Positions 18,245-27,837 of a stretch of 64,000 nucleotides of DNA are shown here, in pieces (position 1 is the first letter of the stretch; every line of letters begins with the position of its first letter). The stretch covers positions 12,355-76,354 of the forward strand of contig JBAWVS010000006.1 in NCBI GenBank assembly GCA_037147175.1, written 5' to 3'. A program made the translations under genes and the position numbers. This DNA is from a bacterium (GTDB taxonomy: Bacteria; Cyanobacteriota; Vampirovibrionia; Gastranaerophilales; UBA9971). The notes beneath the pieces are model-generated. The model had not been told where the DNA came from. It saw nothing but the letters and a program-made list of their open reading frames with translations, and ran no database searches.

Positions 18245-18557
18245 TTTTTTAAAAATCCTTTATTATTGAGTATATTCTAACTTAATGAATTTTTTTATCA
18301 ACTATTCTTATATTCATAACAGAAAGAAAATAAATTTAAGATTATATATTTTAATTTAATAAATTTTGAATTTTTTTTAGTGCTAAAATTAGTGCTGAAG
18401 AGGCAATTATTTCAAAGAAAAATTACTCTATTAAAGGAATTGTTCAACCTCAATTGGCTATTTCAATTTCTATACAAAAAAAACAACTCAAATAATAGTT
18501 ATGTAGCTTTTATAAAGCTCTATAAAACATGTTAAATTTCAGAAAGGACAAAACTAA
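18245..18557. other. Intergenic region between manC and the SulP gene
   Basis: A 313-bp AT-rich gap that must hold divergent promoters. A direct repeat of eight bases (TTAGTGCT at 18377-18384 and 18389-18396) has a 12-bp period, a possible regulator site for the SulP gene. I see no RNA gene or terminator. A 51-codon GTG frame across the region has no ribosome site and is not called. Confidence 0.4.
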
Positions 18558-20312
18558 ATGTTTTCCTCTTATTTGCCATTTTCAGCCCTAAGAGATAAAT
18601 TTAATGAAGGCTACTCATTAAAAGACTTTAGATCAGATGTTATAGCCGGAATAATAGTTGCTTTAATTGCTATGCCATTGGGTATGTCCTTATCTATTGC
18701 TGTAGGACTGTCTCCCCAGTACGGATTGTACACTGTAATAATTGCAGGATTTGTAATTGCACTTTTAGGCGGTTCAAGATTTCAGGTAAGCGGGCCTACT
18801 GCTGCTTTTATTGCAGTATTGTTACCGATAGTTCAAACCAAAGGATATGTTGGTCTGGCATTGTGCGGTTTTATTGCGGGAATAATACTGCTTATAATGG
18901 GTTTTTCCCATTTTGGCAAGGTTATTCAATATATTCCCTACCCTGTAACTATTGGCTTTACTTCAGGTATCGGGTTTATTATTTTTACTATCCAAATAAA
19001 AGATTTTTTAGGATTAAAAATTAATTCAATTCCTATTCATTTTACAGAAAGAGTCGCTTCTTATATAGCTCATATTCATAGTTTTTCTTTAGCAGAAAGC
19101 CTTATCGGTTTATTTACTTTAACAGGTTTAATTCTATGGAGAAAAAGTCGGATAAAATTCCCTGCACCTGTTGTTATATTACCGATTATGACGCTTATAG
19201 TGTATTTATTAAATCACTTTGTTCCTGATTTACATGTGGCGACTATATTAAATACTTTTTCTACCAAAATAAAAGGAAATGTAATACATGGAATTCCGCA
19301 AGTTTTACCTGAATTTAATATAGGCAAAATTTTTATACAGAGTCATATCACACAATATTTTACCAATATTGAAATGTTTAAAGACCTGATTATGCCGGCA
19401 TTTACTATCGCAATACTTGCCGTTACGGAGACACTTTTGTCTGCTGTTGTGGCAGATGGAATGACAAATACCAGACATGATCCAAACGCAGAAATAACAG
19501 CACTTGGCTTTGGTAATATTTGTTGCGCTTTATTCGGAGGGATTCCCGCTACAGGCGCAATTGCAAGAACTGCCGTAAATATTAAATTTGGTGCTAAGTC
19601 GCCTATAGCCTGTATAATTCATTCCCTGTTTACGCTTGTTTCTGTTTTGTGTTTTGCTCCAATTATTTCAAATATCCCTATGGCCTCTCTTGCCGCATTA
19701 TTAATGTTGGTTGCTTATGATATGGCTGAAATCAGAAGAGTTTTACGAATTATAAAAGTAGGGACTAAAAGCGATATAATCGTTCTGTTCAGCTGCTTCA
19801 GCATTACAGTACTGTTTGATATGGTAATTGGCGTTACTATCGGGCTTATTTTAGCCTGCTTAATGTTTATAAGAAGAATGTCAGAAGTCTCCAGCGGAAA
19901 AATGATTGAAATAAATAATATTCATTCCTCATCATTAGATATTCCTAAAGATGTATTTATTTATAAAATTAATGGTCCTTTATTTTTCGGTTCGGCAGAT
20001 AAAGTTATAAATATAGTGGATAGTTTCATAAAAGACGTAAATTATGTGATTTTTATAATGGATACAGTGCCAAGCATGGACATTTCGGGTTTTATTTCAT
20101 TAAAAAATACGATCAAGGACTTGCAGGATAATAAAAAACATGTTGCCTTTGTCGGATTGCAAAAACAGCCTTTAAGATTTTTCAAAAAATCAAACTTAAT
20201 TACTGAAAATTCAGTTGTAAAAAATTATAAAACGCTGGAGGAAGCAATAAATTCAGGCAGAGCTGAAATTAATAACAGCCTGAAACCACAAGAAATTCTG
20301 ATTGGTCAATAA
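18558..20312 (+). CDS. SulP-family anion transporter with STAS domain
   Basis: A 584-residue inner-membrane transporter. The N-terminal amphipathic start is followed by the SulP signature region near residues 33-60 (AGIIVALIAMPLGMSLSIAVG) and about ten to fourteen hydrophobic segments; a cytoplasmic STAS domain occupies about 450-560 with DTVPSMDISG at its phosphorylatable-loop position. The family moves sulfate, bicarbonate, dicarboxylates or other anions; the substrate is not readable here, and no sulfate assimilation or carbonic anhydrase gene is adjacent. The ribosome site AAAGGA is good. Confidence 0.92.
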   Translation: MFSSYLPFSALRDKFNEGYSLKDFRSDVIAGIIVALIAMPLGMSLSIAVGLSPQYGLYTVIIAGFVIALLGGSRFQVSGPTAAFIAVLLPIVQTKGYVGLALCGFIAGIILLIMGFSHFGKVIQYIPYPVTIGFTSGIGFIIFTIQIKDFLGLKINSIPIHFTERVASYIAHIHSFSLAESLIGLFTLTGLILWRKSRIKFPAPVVILPIMTLIVYLLNHFVPDLHVATILNTFSTKIKGNVIHGIPQVLPEFNIGKIFIQSHITQYFTNIEMFKDLIMPAFTIAILAVTETLLSAVVADGMTNTRHDPNAEITALGFGNICCALFGGIPATGAIARTAVNIKFGAKSPIACIIHSLFTLVSVLCFAPIISNIPMASLAALLMLVAYDMAEIRRVLRIIKVGTKSDIIVLFSCFSITVLFDMVIGVTIGLILACLMFIRRMSEVSSGKMIEINNIHSSSLDIPKDVFIYKINGPLFFGSADKVINIVDSFIKDVNYVIFIMDTVPSMDISGFISLKNTIKDLQDNKKHVAFVGLQKQPLRFFKKSNLITENSVVKNYKTLEEAINSGRAEINNSLKPQEILIGQ

Positions 20313-20517
20313 TTTTGCCTGTTTAAAATTATTATTTGCAGTATTCACGGCTATCTATCAATTAAGATTAAAGATTTTCTTCTTGCGGAAAAGATTTTTT
20401 GATTTTCTTTGTAATCAAATGTAAAATAGTTTTATAATTATAAAATTACTGTCTATAGCATATAAAAATAAAAGAATACGGCTCAGATAAACAGACGATT
20501 AATAACGAGATTTATTT

Positions 20518-23022
20518 ATGTCAGATAAAAAACATTTTTTAACTATTCACGGGCATTTTTACCAACCGCCGAGAGAAAATCCCTGGCTGGAATCAATAGA
20601 ACTTCAGGACAGTGCGCTTCCTTTTCACGATTGGAATGCCAGAATCGCACAGGAATGCTACACTCCAAATTCGGTTTCCAGAATAGTCAACTCTAAAAAT
20701 CAGGTTATTGACATAGTCAACAACTATGAGCTGATAAATTTTAATTTTGGTGCGACTCTTTTGTCATGGCTCGAAGTCAATGCACCAAAAACCTATGAAA
20801 GAATAATAAAAGCCGATCAAAACAGCGCAAAAAAACATTCGGGACACGGAAATGCCATTGCGCAAGTTTATAACCATATGATTATGCCGCTTTCTAACGA
20901 AAGAGATAAATATACGCAGATGATATGGGGGATTAAAGATTTTCAGCATAGATTCGGTCGCTTCCCTGAAGGAATTTGGCTCGCGGAAACTGCTATTGAT
21001 TACGATACATTAAAAGTACTGGCAGATTGCGACATAAAATATACAGTTCTCTCTCCTTTTCAATCGCAAAGGGTAAAACCAATAAAAGGCGACGGAAACT
21101 CATGGACAGACGTAAGCTGGGGAAATGTAGACCCCGGTCAAGCATACAGGTGTTTTTTGAAGGACGGAACTGACAGGCATGTTGATTTGTTTTTCTATGA
21201 TGGTTCTGTTTCCAAGTCTGTAGCTTTTGATAATCTCTTAACAAACGGAGATGCTTTTATAGGACGAATGAAAGACGGAGTTTCTTATGCAAGAAACTAT
21301 GACCAGCTTGTAAATATAGCAACAGACGGCGAAAGCTACGGTCATCATACAATGCTGGGGAATATGGCTTTGTCCTACGCTCTTAAGAAAAAAATTGAAC
21401 AGTCAGGCTTAATTTTAACCAACTACAGCGAGTTTCTTGAGAAATATCCCCCTGTAATGGAAGTCGAAATAAAACCTGTTTCCTCATGGAGTTGCAGCCA
21501 TGGCGTCGGTAGATGGATGGAAGACTGCGGTTGCTCTACAGGTGCAGATTCCGGCTGGAATCAAAAATGGAGAAAACCTCTAAGAAAAGCTCTTGATTGG
21601 TTAAGAGATGAATTAATGGTAATTTATGAAAAAAATGCCGCCAAATATTTAAAAGACCCGTGGAAAGCAAGAAATCGCTATATAGACGTAATCCTTGACA
21701 GAAATAAATCAACAATCGAACTTTTCTGCGCGCATGAAGCCTCTAAAAAGCTTAACCAAAGCGAAATGGTGAGCGTAATGAAACTTTTAGAAATGCAAAG
21801 ATATGCAATGCTTATGTACACAAGCTGCGGATGGTTTTTTGCCGATATTTCAGGAATTGAAACCGTACAAATTCTTAAATATGCCGCAAGGGCAATGCAA
21901 ATTGCAGAAGAATTTCAGGAAATCGACCTTGAAACAAAATTTCTTCAGATTCTTTCAGAAGCTTGCAGCAATATTAAAAAATTCGGTTCAGGAAAAGATA
22001 TTTACATGAAGTTTGTAAAACCTTCGATAGTTAGCGTTAAACAGGTAGTAAGCCACTGGGCAATAAGCTCTCTGTTTGAAGAATACGAGAAAGAAGCCGA
22101 AGTTTACTGTTATAACATAAAAACTCTTGATTATAAGAAAGCAAAAAAAGGAGATACAAGGCTTATAATAGGCAGAATTGAAATAAATTCGAATGTTACG
22201 TTTGAACAGCACGACATGATTTTTGCCCTGCTGCATTTTGGCGGAGAAGATTTTCATTGTGTAATCAGAGGTTTTGCAGGAAAACTTGAATACAACAAGA
22301 TTAAAGACAACCTGATTGAAAAATACAATACTCTGCCTCTTACTGAAGTTATTAGGGGGCTTGATGAGTACTTTGGCAAAGAATATTTTACTCTTAAAAA
22401 CCTGTTTATAGAAGAACGTCGAAAAATTATTAATATTCTTATTGAAGATAAACTTGAAGAGTTTGCAAGCACCTATAAAAATCTCTACGATGAAGCCAGA
22501 GGTCCTATTATGCAGCTCAGCGAGCTCGACCTTCAGATTCCTGAAGAATTTAAAATTGCAGCTGAATATGCTTTAAGCAATTCCTTTAACTCGCTTATTC
22601 TGGATGCTGATGATATTGAAAGTATTGACCTGCTTCAATCTTTGGTAGATATAAGCAAAGATGCAAGCAGGATAGGCATACAGCTTGATACAAAACCGAC
22701 TAAAGAAATATACAGCGAATATGTCACAAATAAAGTTGAGATGCTTGCTGAAAGTAATAAAATTAAAGAATTCGAATCGCTTATAAAAGTATTAAATATG
22801 ATTGATAAACTTGATTTGAAACTCAATTTTTCAGAAGCTCAAAATTTTTATTTCAGCAATATTTATGCCAAAATCCCTCAGCTTATAGAAGATTTAAAGA
22901 ATTCCAAAGATCTTGCAGAGGATAAAAGGTTTATTGCCACTATATTAACGCTTGGAGAAAAGTTGAATTTCACGGTAGAAGAGTATACAGGCAGTTTAAA
23001 TAAAGCAACAGCCCATATATAA
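20518..23022 (+). CDS. GH57-fold glycoside hydrolase with DUF3536
   Basis: An 834-residue cytosolic protein. The N-terminal beta/alpha-barrel of family GH57 starts at once (IHGHFYQPPRENPW, residues 10-23), with GIWLAETAID at about 150 and a DGESYGHH motif near 266-273 that likely holds a catalytic residue. The Cys/Trp-rich segment SSWSCSHGVGRWMEDCGCSTG follows, then the long DUF3536 helical region to the C terminus. GH57 members act on alpha-glucans (branching enzyme, amylopullulanase), and DUF3536-bearing versions occur in cyanobacteria and several anaerobes without a firm activity. A role in storage glucan metabolism is inference. No signal peptide is present. Confidence 0.88.
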   Translation: MSDKKHFLTIHGHFYQPPRENPWLESIELQDSALPFHDWNARIAQECYTPNSVSRIVNSKNQVIDIVNNYELINFNFGATLLSWLEVNAPKTYERIIKADQNSAKKHSGHGNAIAQVYNHMIMPLSNERDKYTQMIWGIKDFQHRFGRFPEGIWLAETAIDYDTLKVLADCDIKYTVLSPFQSQRVKPIKGDGNSWTDVSWGNVDPGQAYRCFLKDGTDRHVDLFFYDGSVSKSVAFDNLLTNGDAFIGRMKDGVSYARNYDQLVNIATDGESYGHHTMLGNMALSYALKKKIEQSGLILTNYSEFLEKYPPVMEVEIKPVSSWSCSHGVGRWMEDCGCSTGADSGWNQKWRKPLRKALDWLRDELMVIYEKNAAKYLKDPWKARNRYIDVILDRNKSTIELFCAHEASKKLNQSEMVSVMKLLEMQRYAMLMYTSCGWFFADISGIETVQILKYAARAMQIAEEFQEIDLETKFLQILSEACSNIKKFGSGKDIYMKFVKPSIVSVKQVVSHWAISSLFEEYEKEAEVYCYNIKTLDYKKAKKGDTRLIIGRIEINSNVTFEQHDMIFALLHFGGEDFHCVIRGFAGKLEYNKIKDNLIEKYNTLPLTEVIRGLDEYFGKEYFTLKNLFIEERRKIINILIEDKLEEFASTYKNLYDEARGPIMQLSELDLQIPEEFKIAAEYALSNSFNSLILDADDIESIDLLQSLVDISKDASRIGIQLDTKPTKEIYSEYVTNKVEMLAESNKIKEFESLIKVLNMIDKLDLKLNFSEAQNFYFSNIYAKIPQLIEDLKNSKDLAEDKRFIATILTLGEKLNFTVEEYTGSLNKATAHI

Positions 23023-23034
23023 TTATGAGCTGTT
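23007..23034. terminator. Bidirectional hairpin between GH57 gene and small repeat gene
   Basis: A stem of 6 bp plus 4 bp with one mismatch (23007-23017 with 23024-23034) spans the stop codons of the two convergent genes. T-rich sequence follows on the plus strand but is interrupted, so termination strength is uncertain. Confidence 0.5.
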
Positions 23035-23329
23035 AATCGGTTTCTAAATCTTTTTTATACTTATTTATTATAAATTCAGCTATTGCTCTCTGTAACATAG
23101 GCTCAGCCACCCTAAAATACTCCATCGCTATACTTAATCCACTGTCTTCATCATACCACCTACGGAATAATACAACAGGCACTTCTTTAACTTCAATGTT
23201 TAATGATTTTGCTTTATTGATAATAGCTTGTGCAACTTTTTTTCTCATAAACGGACTCGATTTTTCCAAATAGTCCATGGCAAGACATATTACGGGATCC
23301 TGATCGTACCATCTCTTTAAAAAATCCAT
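23033..23329 (-). CDS. Small protein with two RWYD repeats, unknown function
   Basis: I do not recognise this 98-residue protein. It is an internal duplication: KRWYDQDPVICLAMDY...AQAIINKAK (about 5-41) and RRWYDEDSGLSIAMEY...AEFIINKYK (about 56-92) align without gaps across the core. The pattern R-W-Y-D-x-D, A-M-x-Y and I-I-N-K suggests two copies of a small helical unit. The start chosen is the ATG at 23329 with GGAAG upstream; an in-frame extension of 21 residues lacks a ribosome site. It sits alone between pyk and the GH57 gene and shares a terminator hairpin with the latter. Confidence 0.7.
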   Translation of the reverse strand: MDFLKRWYDQDPVICLAMDYLEKSSPFMRKKVAQAIINKAKSLNIEVKEVPVVLFRRWYDEDSGLSIAMEYFRVAEPMLQRAIAEFIINKYKKDLETD

Positions 23330-23429
23330 TTTCTTCCAACCTTTATTATCTCTAACATTTATTATACATATATTCCCTTTTTGGTAAAACAAGTAACAAA
23401 AATTTTCGAGTTTATTGAAACTTTAATAT

Positions 23430-24878
23430 TTAATTAATAATTCCTATAGATCCGAGCTGATGAATTCTCAGAAAATTTGTTTTTCCTGCGGTTATACAGG
23501 GAAGACCTCCTGTAATAATTACTTTATCTCCTGAATCGAGAAAGGTTTCTTCTATCAATATTGAATCAATTTCTTTAAGCATTTCTTCGGTAAAATTTGG
23601 CTGAAGATTCATCTTATAGGGATAAACACCCCAGAAAAGATTTAATCTCCTACAAATTTGTTCATCATCAGAAATTGAAATTATAGGAACCGTTGGTTTT
23701 GACTTTGACAAAAGCTTTGCGGTATAGCCCGTTCTTGTAAGTGCAACGATTGCACTAATTTCAACCTCAGGAATCATTTTAATAACAGCAGAAACAATTG
23801 CTTGAGAATCAAGTTCATACACATCATCGCTGATTTTAGGAACTTTGTTAAAATGCCCCAAATTACTTGCTTCGACATTTTGAGAAATTTTCACCATCAT
23901 TTCGACGGCTTCTGTCGCATACTGCCCTACAGCAGTTTCTCCTGAAAGCATAACAGCATCAGTCCCGTCTATAATCGCATTTGCAACGTCACTTGCTTCT
24001 GCTCTTGTAGGAAGAGGTTGTTCAATCATTGATTCAAGCATTTGAGTTGCAGTTATTACAGGTTTTCTATGGAGATTGGCTTCATGTATGATTGATTTTT
24101 GGACTAGTGGAACAAGTTCAGGAGAAATTTCAATCCCAAGGTCGCCTCTGGCTACCATTACACCATCCGAAACATAAATAATAGAAGCTAAATTCTCTAC
24201 TGCCTGCGGTTTTTCAATTTTGGCAATGATAGGTATATTCCCGTTAAATTGCTTTACATAAGCCTTAGCAGCGATTATATCTTCTTTATCACGTACAAAG
24301 GAAAGGGCAAGATAATCAACATCGTTTTCAACAGCAAATTTTATATATTCTACGTCTCTGTCTGTGATCGCAGAAACACTTTTAGATGCGGAATTAGGTA
24401 TATTTAATCCTTTTCTGGATTTTAACAATCCGCCTCTAAGAACTCTTGTTTTTATGCTGTCAGAATATATTTCCTTTACAACCAGTTCTAATTTTCCGTC
24501 ATCTAAAAGAAGGTGGTCTTCTTTTTTAACGTCTTGTATTATCCCTGCATAATCCACAGGAATAACATCTGGTTCATTACTTTCCACGCCGGGTTTTAAA
24601 ATAATTTCTTCGTCATTTTTCAGATCTACAGGTTCTGACAGTGTTCCAATCCTTATTTTTGGTCCTTGAAGGTCAAGAATAATTGCAATGTATTCTTTCA
24701 ACTCTTTTGAAATTCGTCTGATTTTTTCTATTCTTGCTCTGTGAATTTCCGGTGTTCCGTGAGAGGAATTTATCCTGAAAATCCTTGCTCCTGATTTTAT
24801 AAGATCGGCTATTTTTTCATCACTTTCGGAGCTGGGACCAATTGTTGCCACTATTTTAGTTTTTATAAAAATTGTCAT
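23430..24878 (-). CDS. pyk: Pyruvate kinase
   Basis: Transfers phosphate from phosphoenolpyruvate to ADP at the end of glycolysis. The 482 residues hold the barrel with the N-terminal TKIVATIGPSS segment, the KIEKPQAVENL region with the catalytic lysine, and the MVARGDLGIE and ITATQMLESM signatures near 227-265, then the C-terminal allosteric domain ending in a GxP-like segment (ITGGLPCITAGKTNFLRI). It lacks the extra phosphohistidine-like C-terminal domain of some Bacillus enzymes. Ribosome site AAGGAAA. Confidence 0.97.
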   Translation of the reverse strand: MTIFIKTKIVATIGPSSESDEKIADLIKSGARIFRINSSHGTPEIHRARIEKIRRISKELKEYIAIILDLQGPKIRIGTLSEPVDLKNDEEIILKPGVESNEPDVIPVDYAGIIQDVKKEDHLLLDDGKLELVVKEIYSDSIKTRVLRGGLLKSRKGLNIPNSASKSVSAITDRDVEYIKFAVENDVDYLALSFVRDKEDIIAAKAYVKQFNGNIPIIAKIEKPQAVENLASIIYVSDGVMVARGDLGIEISPELVPLVQKSIIHEANLHRKPVITATQMLESMIEQPLPTRAEASDVANAIIDGTDAVMLSGETAVGQYATEAVEMMVKISQNVEASNLGHFNKVPKISDDVYELDSQAIVSAVIKMIPEVEISAIVALTRTGYTAKLLSKSKPTVPIISISDDEQICRRLNLFWGVYPYKMNLQPNFTEEMLKEIDSILIEETFLDSGDKVIITGGLPCITAGKTNFLRIHQLGSIGIIN

Positions 24879-24911
24879 TAAGTTTAGTTTCCTTTTTTCT
24901 AATTTTTTTCC

Positions 24912-25673
24912 TTATAACAAATCAAGGAATTTATGTACTTGCGGAATTACCCTCACATCATTTAATTTTTTCAGAAATTTTTCCTGAATTTCCAGAATAT
25001 TTCGTGAAGAAAGCAAAAGTTCTGTATTTTCAGAGCTTACAGGCTGCAAAATAAGCGGAATTTGTTTCTCAAAACTTTTCATAAAGTTTGATATTTCATT
25101 AATTTCTTCATTTGAAATTCTGCCCGTAATTACTGCCTTTGCAAAAATCTCTTTATTGTATTTTTTGGCTGTTTCTATGAACTTTTTATGTTTTTCAAAA
25201 GGAAACTCATCGCCTGTCGAGGATTTCAATTTTAAATCCATTGAAATTATGTCTATATTTTCCATGATTAGTACTAATTCGTCAATAAGAGTCCCGTTTG
25301 TTTCCAGATAAATTTTTATTTTGGGAAATAAATTTTTAAATTCCGTCAGAAATTCTTTTAAGAAAGCACAATGTAAAAGCGGCTCCCCGCCTGTAAGACT
25401 TATGCTATGATGTGAAATTTCGTTTAAATCAGAAATTTCTCGAATAAGCTGCACAGCAGAAACAGGATTTTTAAGTTTTTTAAACTGCTCATTCTCAGAA
25501 GGAGAGCAAATTACTTCTAAATTGCAGAATTCTTGTTTGTCAAAAGGGGTATCGCAATAATCACATTTGAGATTGCATCCCGCAAACCTTATAAAAATTT
25601 GCCGACAACCAATATAAGGCCCCTCGCCTTGAATTGATGAAAATATTTCAATTATATTTGCATTTTTAGCCAT
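24912..25673 (-). CDS. queE: 7-carboxy-7-deazaguanine synthase QueE
   Basis: Radical SAM enzyme that contracts 6-carboxytetrahydropterin to the deazapurine core of queuosine. The cluster motif CNLKCDYC is at Cys33, Cys37 and Cys40, the opening FSSIQGEGPYIG is diagnostic of QueE, and TGGEPLL lies at 94-100. At 253 residues there is an insertion after the cluster relative to minimal homologues. Other queuosine genes (queC, queD, queF) are not in the window. It ends 33 bp before pyk on the same strand, so cotranscription is likely. Confidence 0.93.
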   Translation of the reverse strand: MAKNANIIEIFSSIQGEGPYIGCRQIFIRFAGCNLKCDYCDTPFDKQEFCNLEVICSPSENEQFKKLKNPVSAVQLIREISDLNEISHHSISLTGGEPLLHCAFLKEFLTEFKNLFPKIKIYLETNGTLIDELVLIMENIDIISMDLKLKSSTGDEFPFEKHKKFIETAKKYNKEIFAKAVITGRISNEEINEISNFMKSFEKQIPLILQPVSSENTELLLSSRNILEIQEKFLKKLNDVRVIPQVHKFLDLL

Positions 25674-25693
25674 TTTTTTAAAAAAATTCTTCC

Positions 25694-26827
25694 TTAATTA
25701 AAAACTATACCATCTCTGGGATTAAATTTTCGAATTTTTGCAAGTTCTAAATAAAGCTCTTTTTCCTTCTGCGTAAGATTAGATGGAATTTCAATTCTTA
25801 CGGTTACAAGCTGATCTCCCCTTTTAGCCGTATTGGCATCAGGAATCCCCTCTCCTGAAAGACGAAATCTTTGCCCTGCCTGTGTTTCTGGAGGAATTTT
25901 CATACTTAGCTGTCCATCTATGGTGGGAACAAATATTTCTGCTCCCAAAGCTGCTTCTGTCGGGGTAATGGGTATTTCACAAAGTACGTTAAGATTTTCA
26001 AATTCAAATATTGAATTTTTAATTATACTTACAACAAGAAAAAGATCGCCGTTTGCCCCGCCGTTTTGTCCCTGATTTCCTTCTTCGGCTATTCTTATTT
26101 TTGAACCTTCCGTAACATTAGCAGGAATTTTAACAGAGATTTTTTTGTGATTTGAAATCTCACCATTACCTTTGCATGAAGGGCATTGGATATTATTCAA
26201 GTATCTTTTGCCTCTGCATTTAGGGCAACTTTCTGTATGAAGTATATTAATCTTTCTTATAGTGCCATTATGAGCCTCAACAATTGTAATACTTACGTCT
26301 ACCGTTATATCATCGCCTTTTTTAGACTCGGGTTTCGGGGGTTCTTTCTGTTTTTCTTGAGACGGCTTAGGTTTTTGTGTTTGTCCTTTTTCAAGTACTT
26401 TATCAACAAAATCGGAAAACATATCTCCAAAAGGGCGTTTTTCTGTTTCCGGCTTTGGTTTTGCGGAAGATTTTTTTTGTTCCGAATAAGCCTCAGAAGC
26501 CTGTTTTTTGGCTTGTTCACTTGTATTTGACTTTTTTTGACTTATTCCTCTTAAAAGATTATATTGTTCCCTGCGTGTTTCATCGCCTAAAACAGAATAG
26601 GCTTCGCCGATTTCCTTAAATTTTTCTTCACTGAGTTTGTTTCCCTGATTGGTATCAGGGTGATATTTTCTTGCAAGAGACCTGTAAGCTGATTTTACTT
26701 CTTTTTTATCAGCTGAAGAATTTATGCCGAGTATTTTGTAATAGTCTTTATCCTTATTCAAAAAAACAGTCCCCATTAGATACTTTTTCTTATTAAACAT
26801 TTTACTAATTTCTTTTATATAATCCAA
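25694..26827 (-). CDS. DnaJ-type co-chaperone with a reduced zinc finger
   Basis: A 377-residue Hsp40. The J domain (about 27-95) carries HPD at 56-58 for stimulating Hsp70. A lysine/proline/glutamine-rich linker of about 75 residues replaces the usual Gly/Phe stretch. The zinc region has only two of the four CxxCxGxG repeats (Cys201/204 and Cys215/218), enough for one zinc, then the two C-terminal beta domains for substrate. This places it between classical DnaJ and CbpA. The start is uncertain: TTG at 26827 has AGGA close by; Met residues 10 and 18 are alternatives. No dnaK or grpE lies nearby. Confidence 0.88.
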   Translation of the reverse strand: MDYIKEISKMFNKKKYLMGTVFLNKDKDYYKILGINSSADKKEVKSAYRSLARKYHPDTNQGNKLSEEKFKEIGEAYSVLGDETRREQYNLLRGISQKKSNTSEQAKKQASEAYSEQKKSSAKPKPETEKRPFGDMFSDFVDKVLEKGQTQKPKPSQEKQKEPPKPESKKGDDITVDVSITIVEAHNGTIRKINILHTESCPKCRGKRYLNNIQCPSCKGNGEISNHKKISVKIPANVTEGSKIRIAEEGNQGQNGGANGDLFLVVSIIKNSIFEFENLNVLCEIPITPTEAALGAEIFVPTIDGQLSMKIPPETQAGQRFRLSGEGIPDANTAKRGDQLVTVRIEIPSNLTQKEKELYLELAKIRKFNPRDGIVFN

Positions 26828-26930
26828 TAATCCTAAAATATGATGTTGCTCAAGCAGGTAAATGAATTTTTTTATAGACTTAGTACAATCATCTTGTGCC
26901 TAAAACCGTGTAATATTTGTATATAAAGGA

Positions 26931-26958
26931 TTGACTTGACAGATTTAAGTTATACGAT
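26931..26958 (+). promoter_or_regulatory. Possible promoter for the 27020 gene
   Basis: A TTGACT -35-like box at 26931-26936 with a 16-bp spacer to TACGAT at 26953-26958. A second, overlapping TTGACA at 26936-26941 has no good -10 partner. The start codon of the gene follows about 60 bp downstream. Confidence 0.45.
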
Positions 26959-27019
26959 AAAAAATAGAAAAATGTACTTTCATGGTTTTGAGGTATGTCT
27001 AAAATTAGGGTTTTAAACA

Positions 27020-27754
27020 ATGCCTGAAATTTCTTCCCAAAATATAACACCAATAGTAAATGTTAAGGTTGATAATACCGCTAATAATACTGCGGGATTT
27101 AGTCGTGCTTTGACAAACAAAGAACATACAGCAGAAACTGACGCACAAATTAGATTCACAAATCCTGATATGTTTTCTTCAGAAACGGCTCAAAAAAATA
27201 AATCCCAGATACCGTCACCTCTTGAAAACTCATTAAAAAACCAGACGACGCTTCAAATGTTGCCTTCAAAAATGGCTGATGAGCTTATGTTAATTCAGCA
27301 AAAAGTAGACAAAAATAAACAAATATTTATTGATATCAGCGATAAACTTGCTGCTATTTACGGGGAGAAAGAAAAAGACGTTAAAGATAAGCTTTCTGAT
27401 GTGTTCAAAAAGCTTGTTTTGCGGCCTTTTAATCTGGTTTCCGAAATAGATACCTCTATGGGACAAAAAGAACACAATAAAGAAAAAAAATTAAAAGACA
27501 GAGAACCTGAAAAACAAAGTCACAAAGTAATTGAAGCTCAAAAAAAATTCTCTTTTAAACAATGGATTAATTATAAATTACTTGAAATAGCGGGAGAAAT
27601 TTTAAATTTAAAACGCAAATTTGCAGCCGGAATTAAAAGAAAAAAAAATAATATTAAAAGGGCTGTTTATAAAATGTTTAAAAATTTAAAAGGACAAATA
27701 GTCTCTACACTTAATAGAATAGACTCTTTGCTTGAATCCGATTCAAAAAAATAA
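27020..27754 (+). CDS. Basic, coiled hypothetical protein
   Basis: I do not recognise this 244-residue protein. The first 80 residues are Asn/Thr/Ser-rich and look disordered; about 85-120 could form a coiled coil (LMLIQQKVDKNKQIFIDISDK); the rest is very lysine-rich with an amphipathic C-terminal helix pattern. There is no signal peptide or membrane segment. Base composition and codon use resemble the neighbours. It precedes the exported protein at 27838 on the same strand with an 83-bp gap. Nucleic acid or membrane-surface binding through the basic half would be a guess. Confidence 0.65.
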   Translation: MPEISSQNITPIVNVKVDNTANNTAGFSRALTNKEHTAETDAQIRFTNPDMFSSETAQKNKSQIPSPLENSLKNQTTLQMLPSKMADELMLIQQKVDKNKQIFIDISDKLAAIYGEKEKDVKDKLSDVFKKLVLRPFNLVSEIDTSMGQKEHNKEKKLKDREPEKQSHKVIEAQKKFSFKQWINYKLLEIAGEILNLKRKFAAGIKRKKNNIKRAVYKMFKNLKGQIVSTLNRIDSLLESDSKK

Positions 27755-27837
27755 ATCAATTAAAAAAAGGATTAAAAAGAACTACGATATATTAGATAAT
27801 TAATTCATGATGCCAAAATAATATAGATTCGGGGAAA

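Noticed and set aside
18380-18535. A GTG-initiated frame of 51 residues upstream of the SulP gene
   Set aside because: No ribosome site, poor amino acid composition and no recognisable motif; most likely chance in AT-rich DNA.
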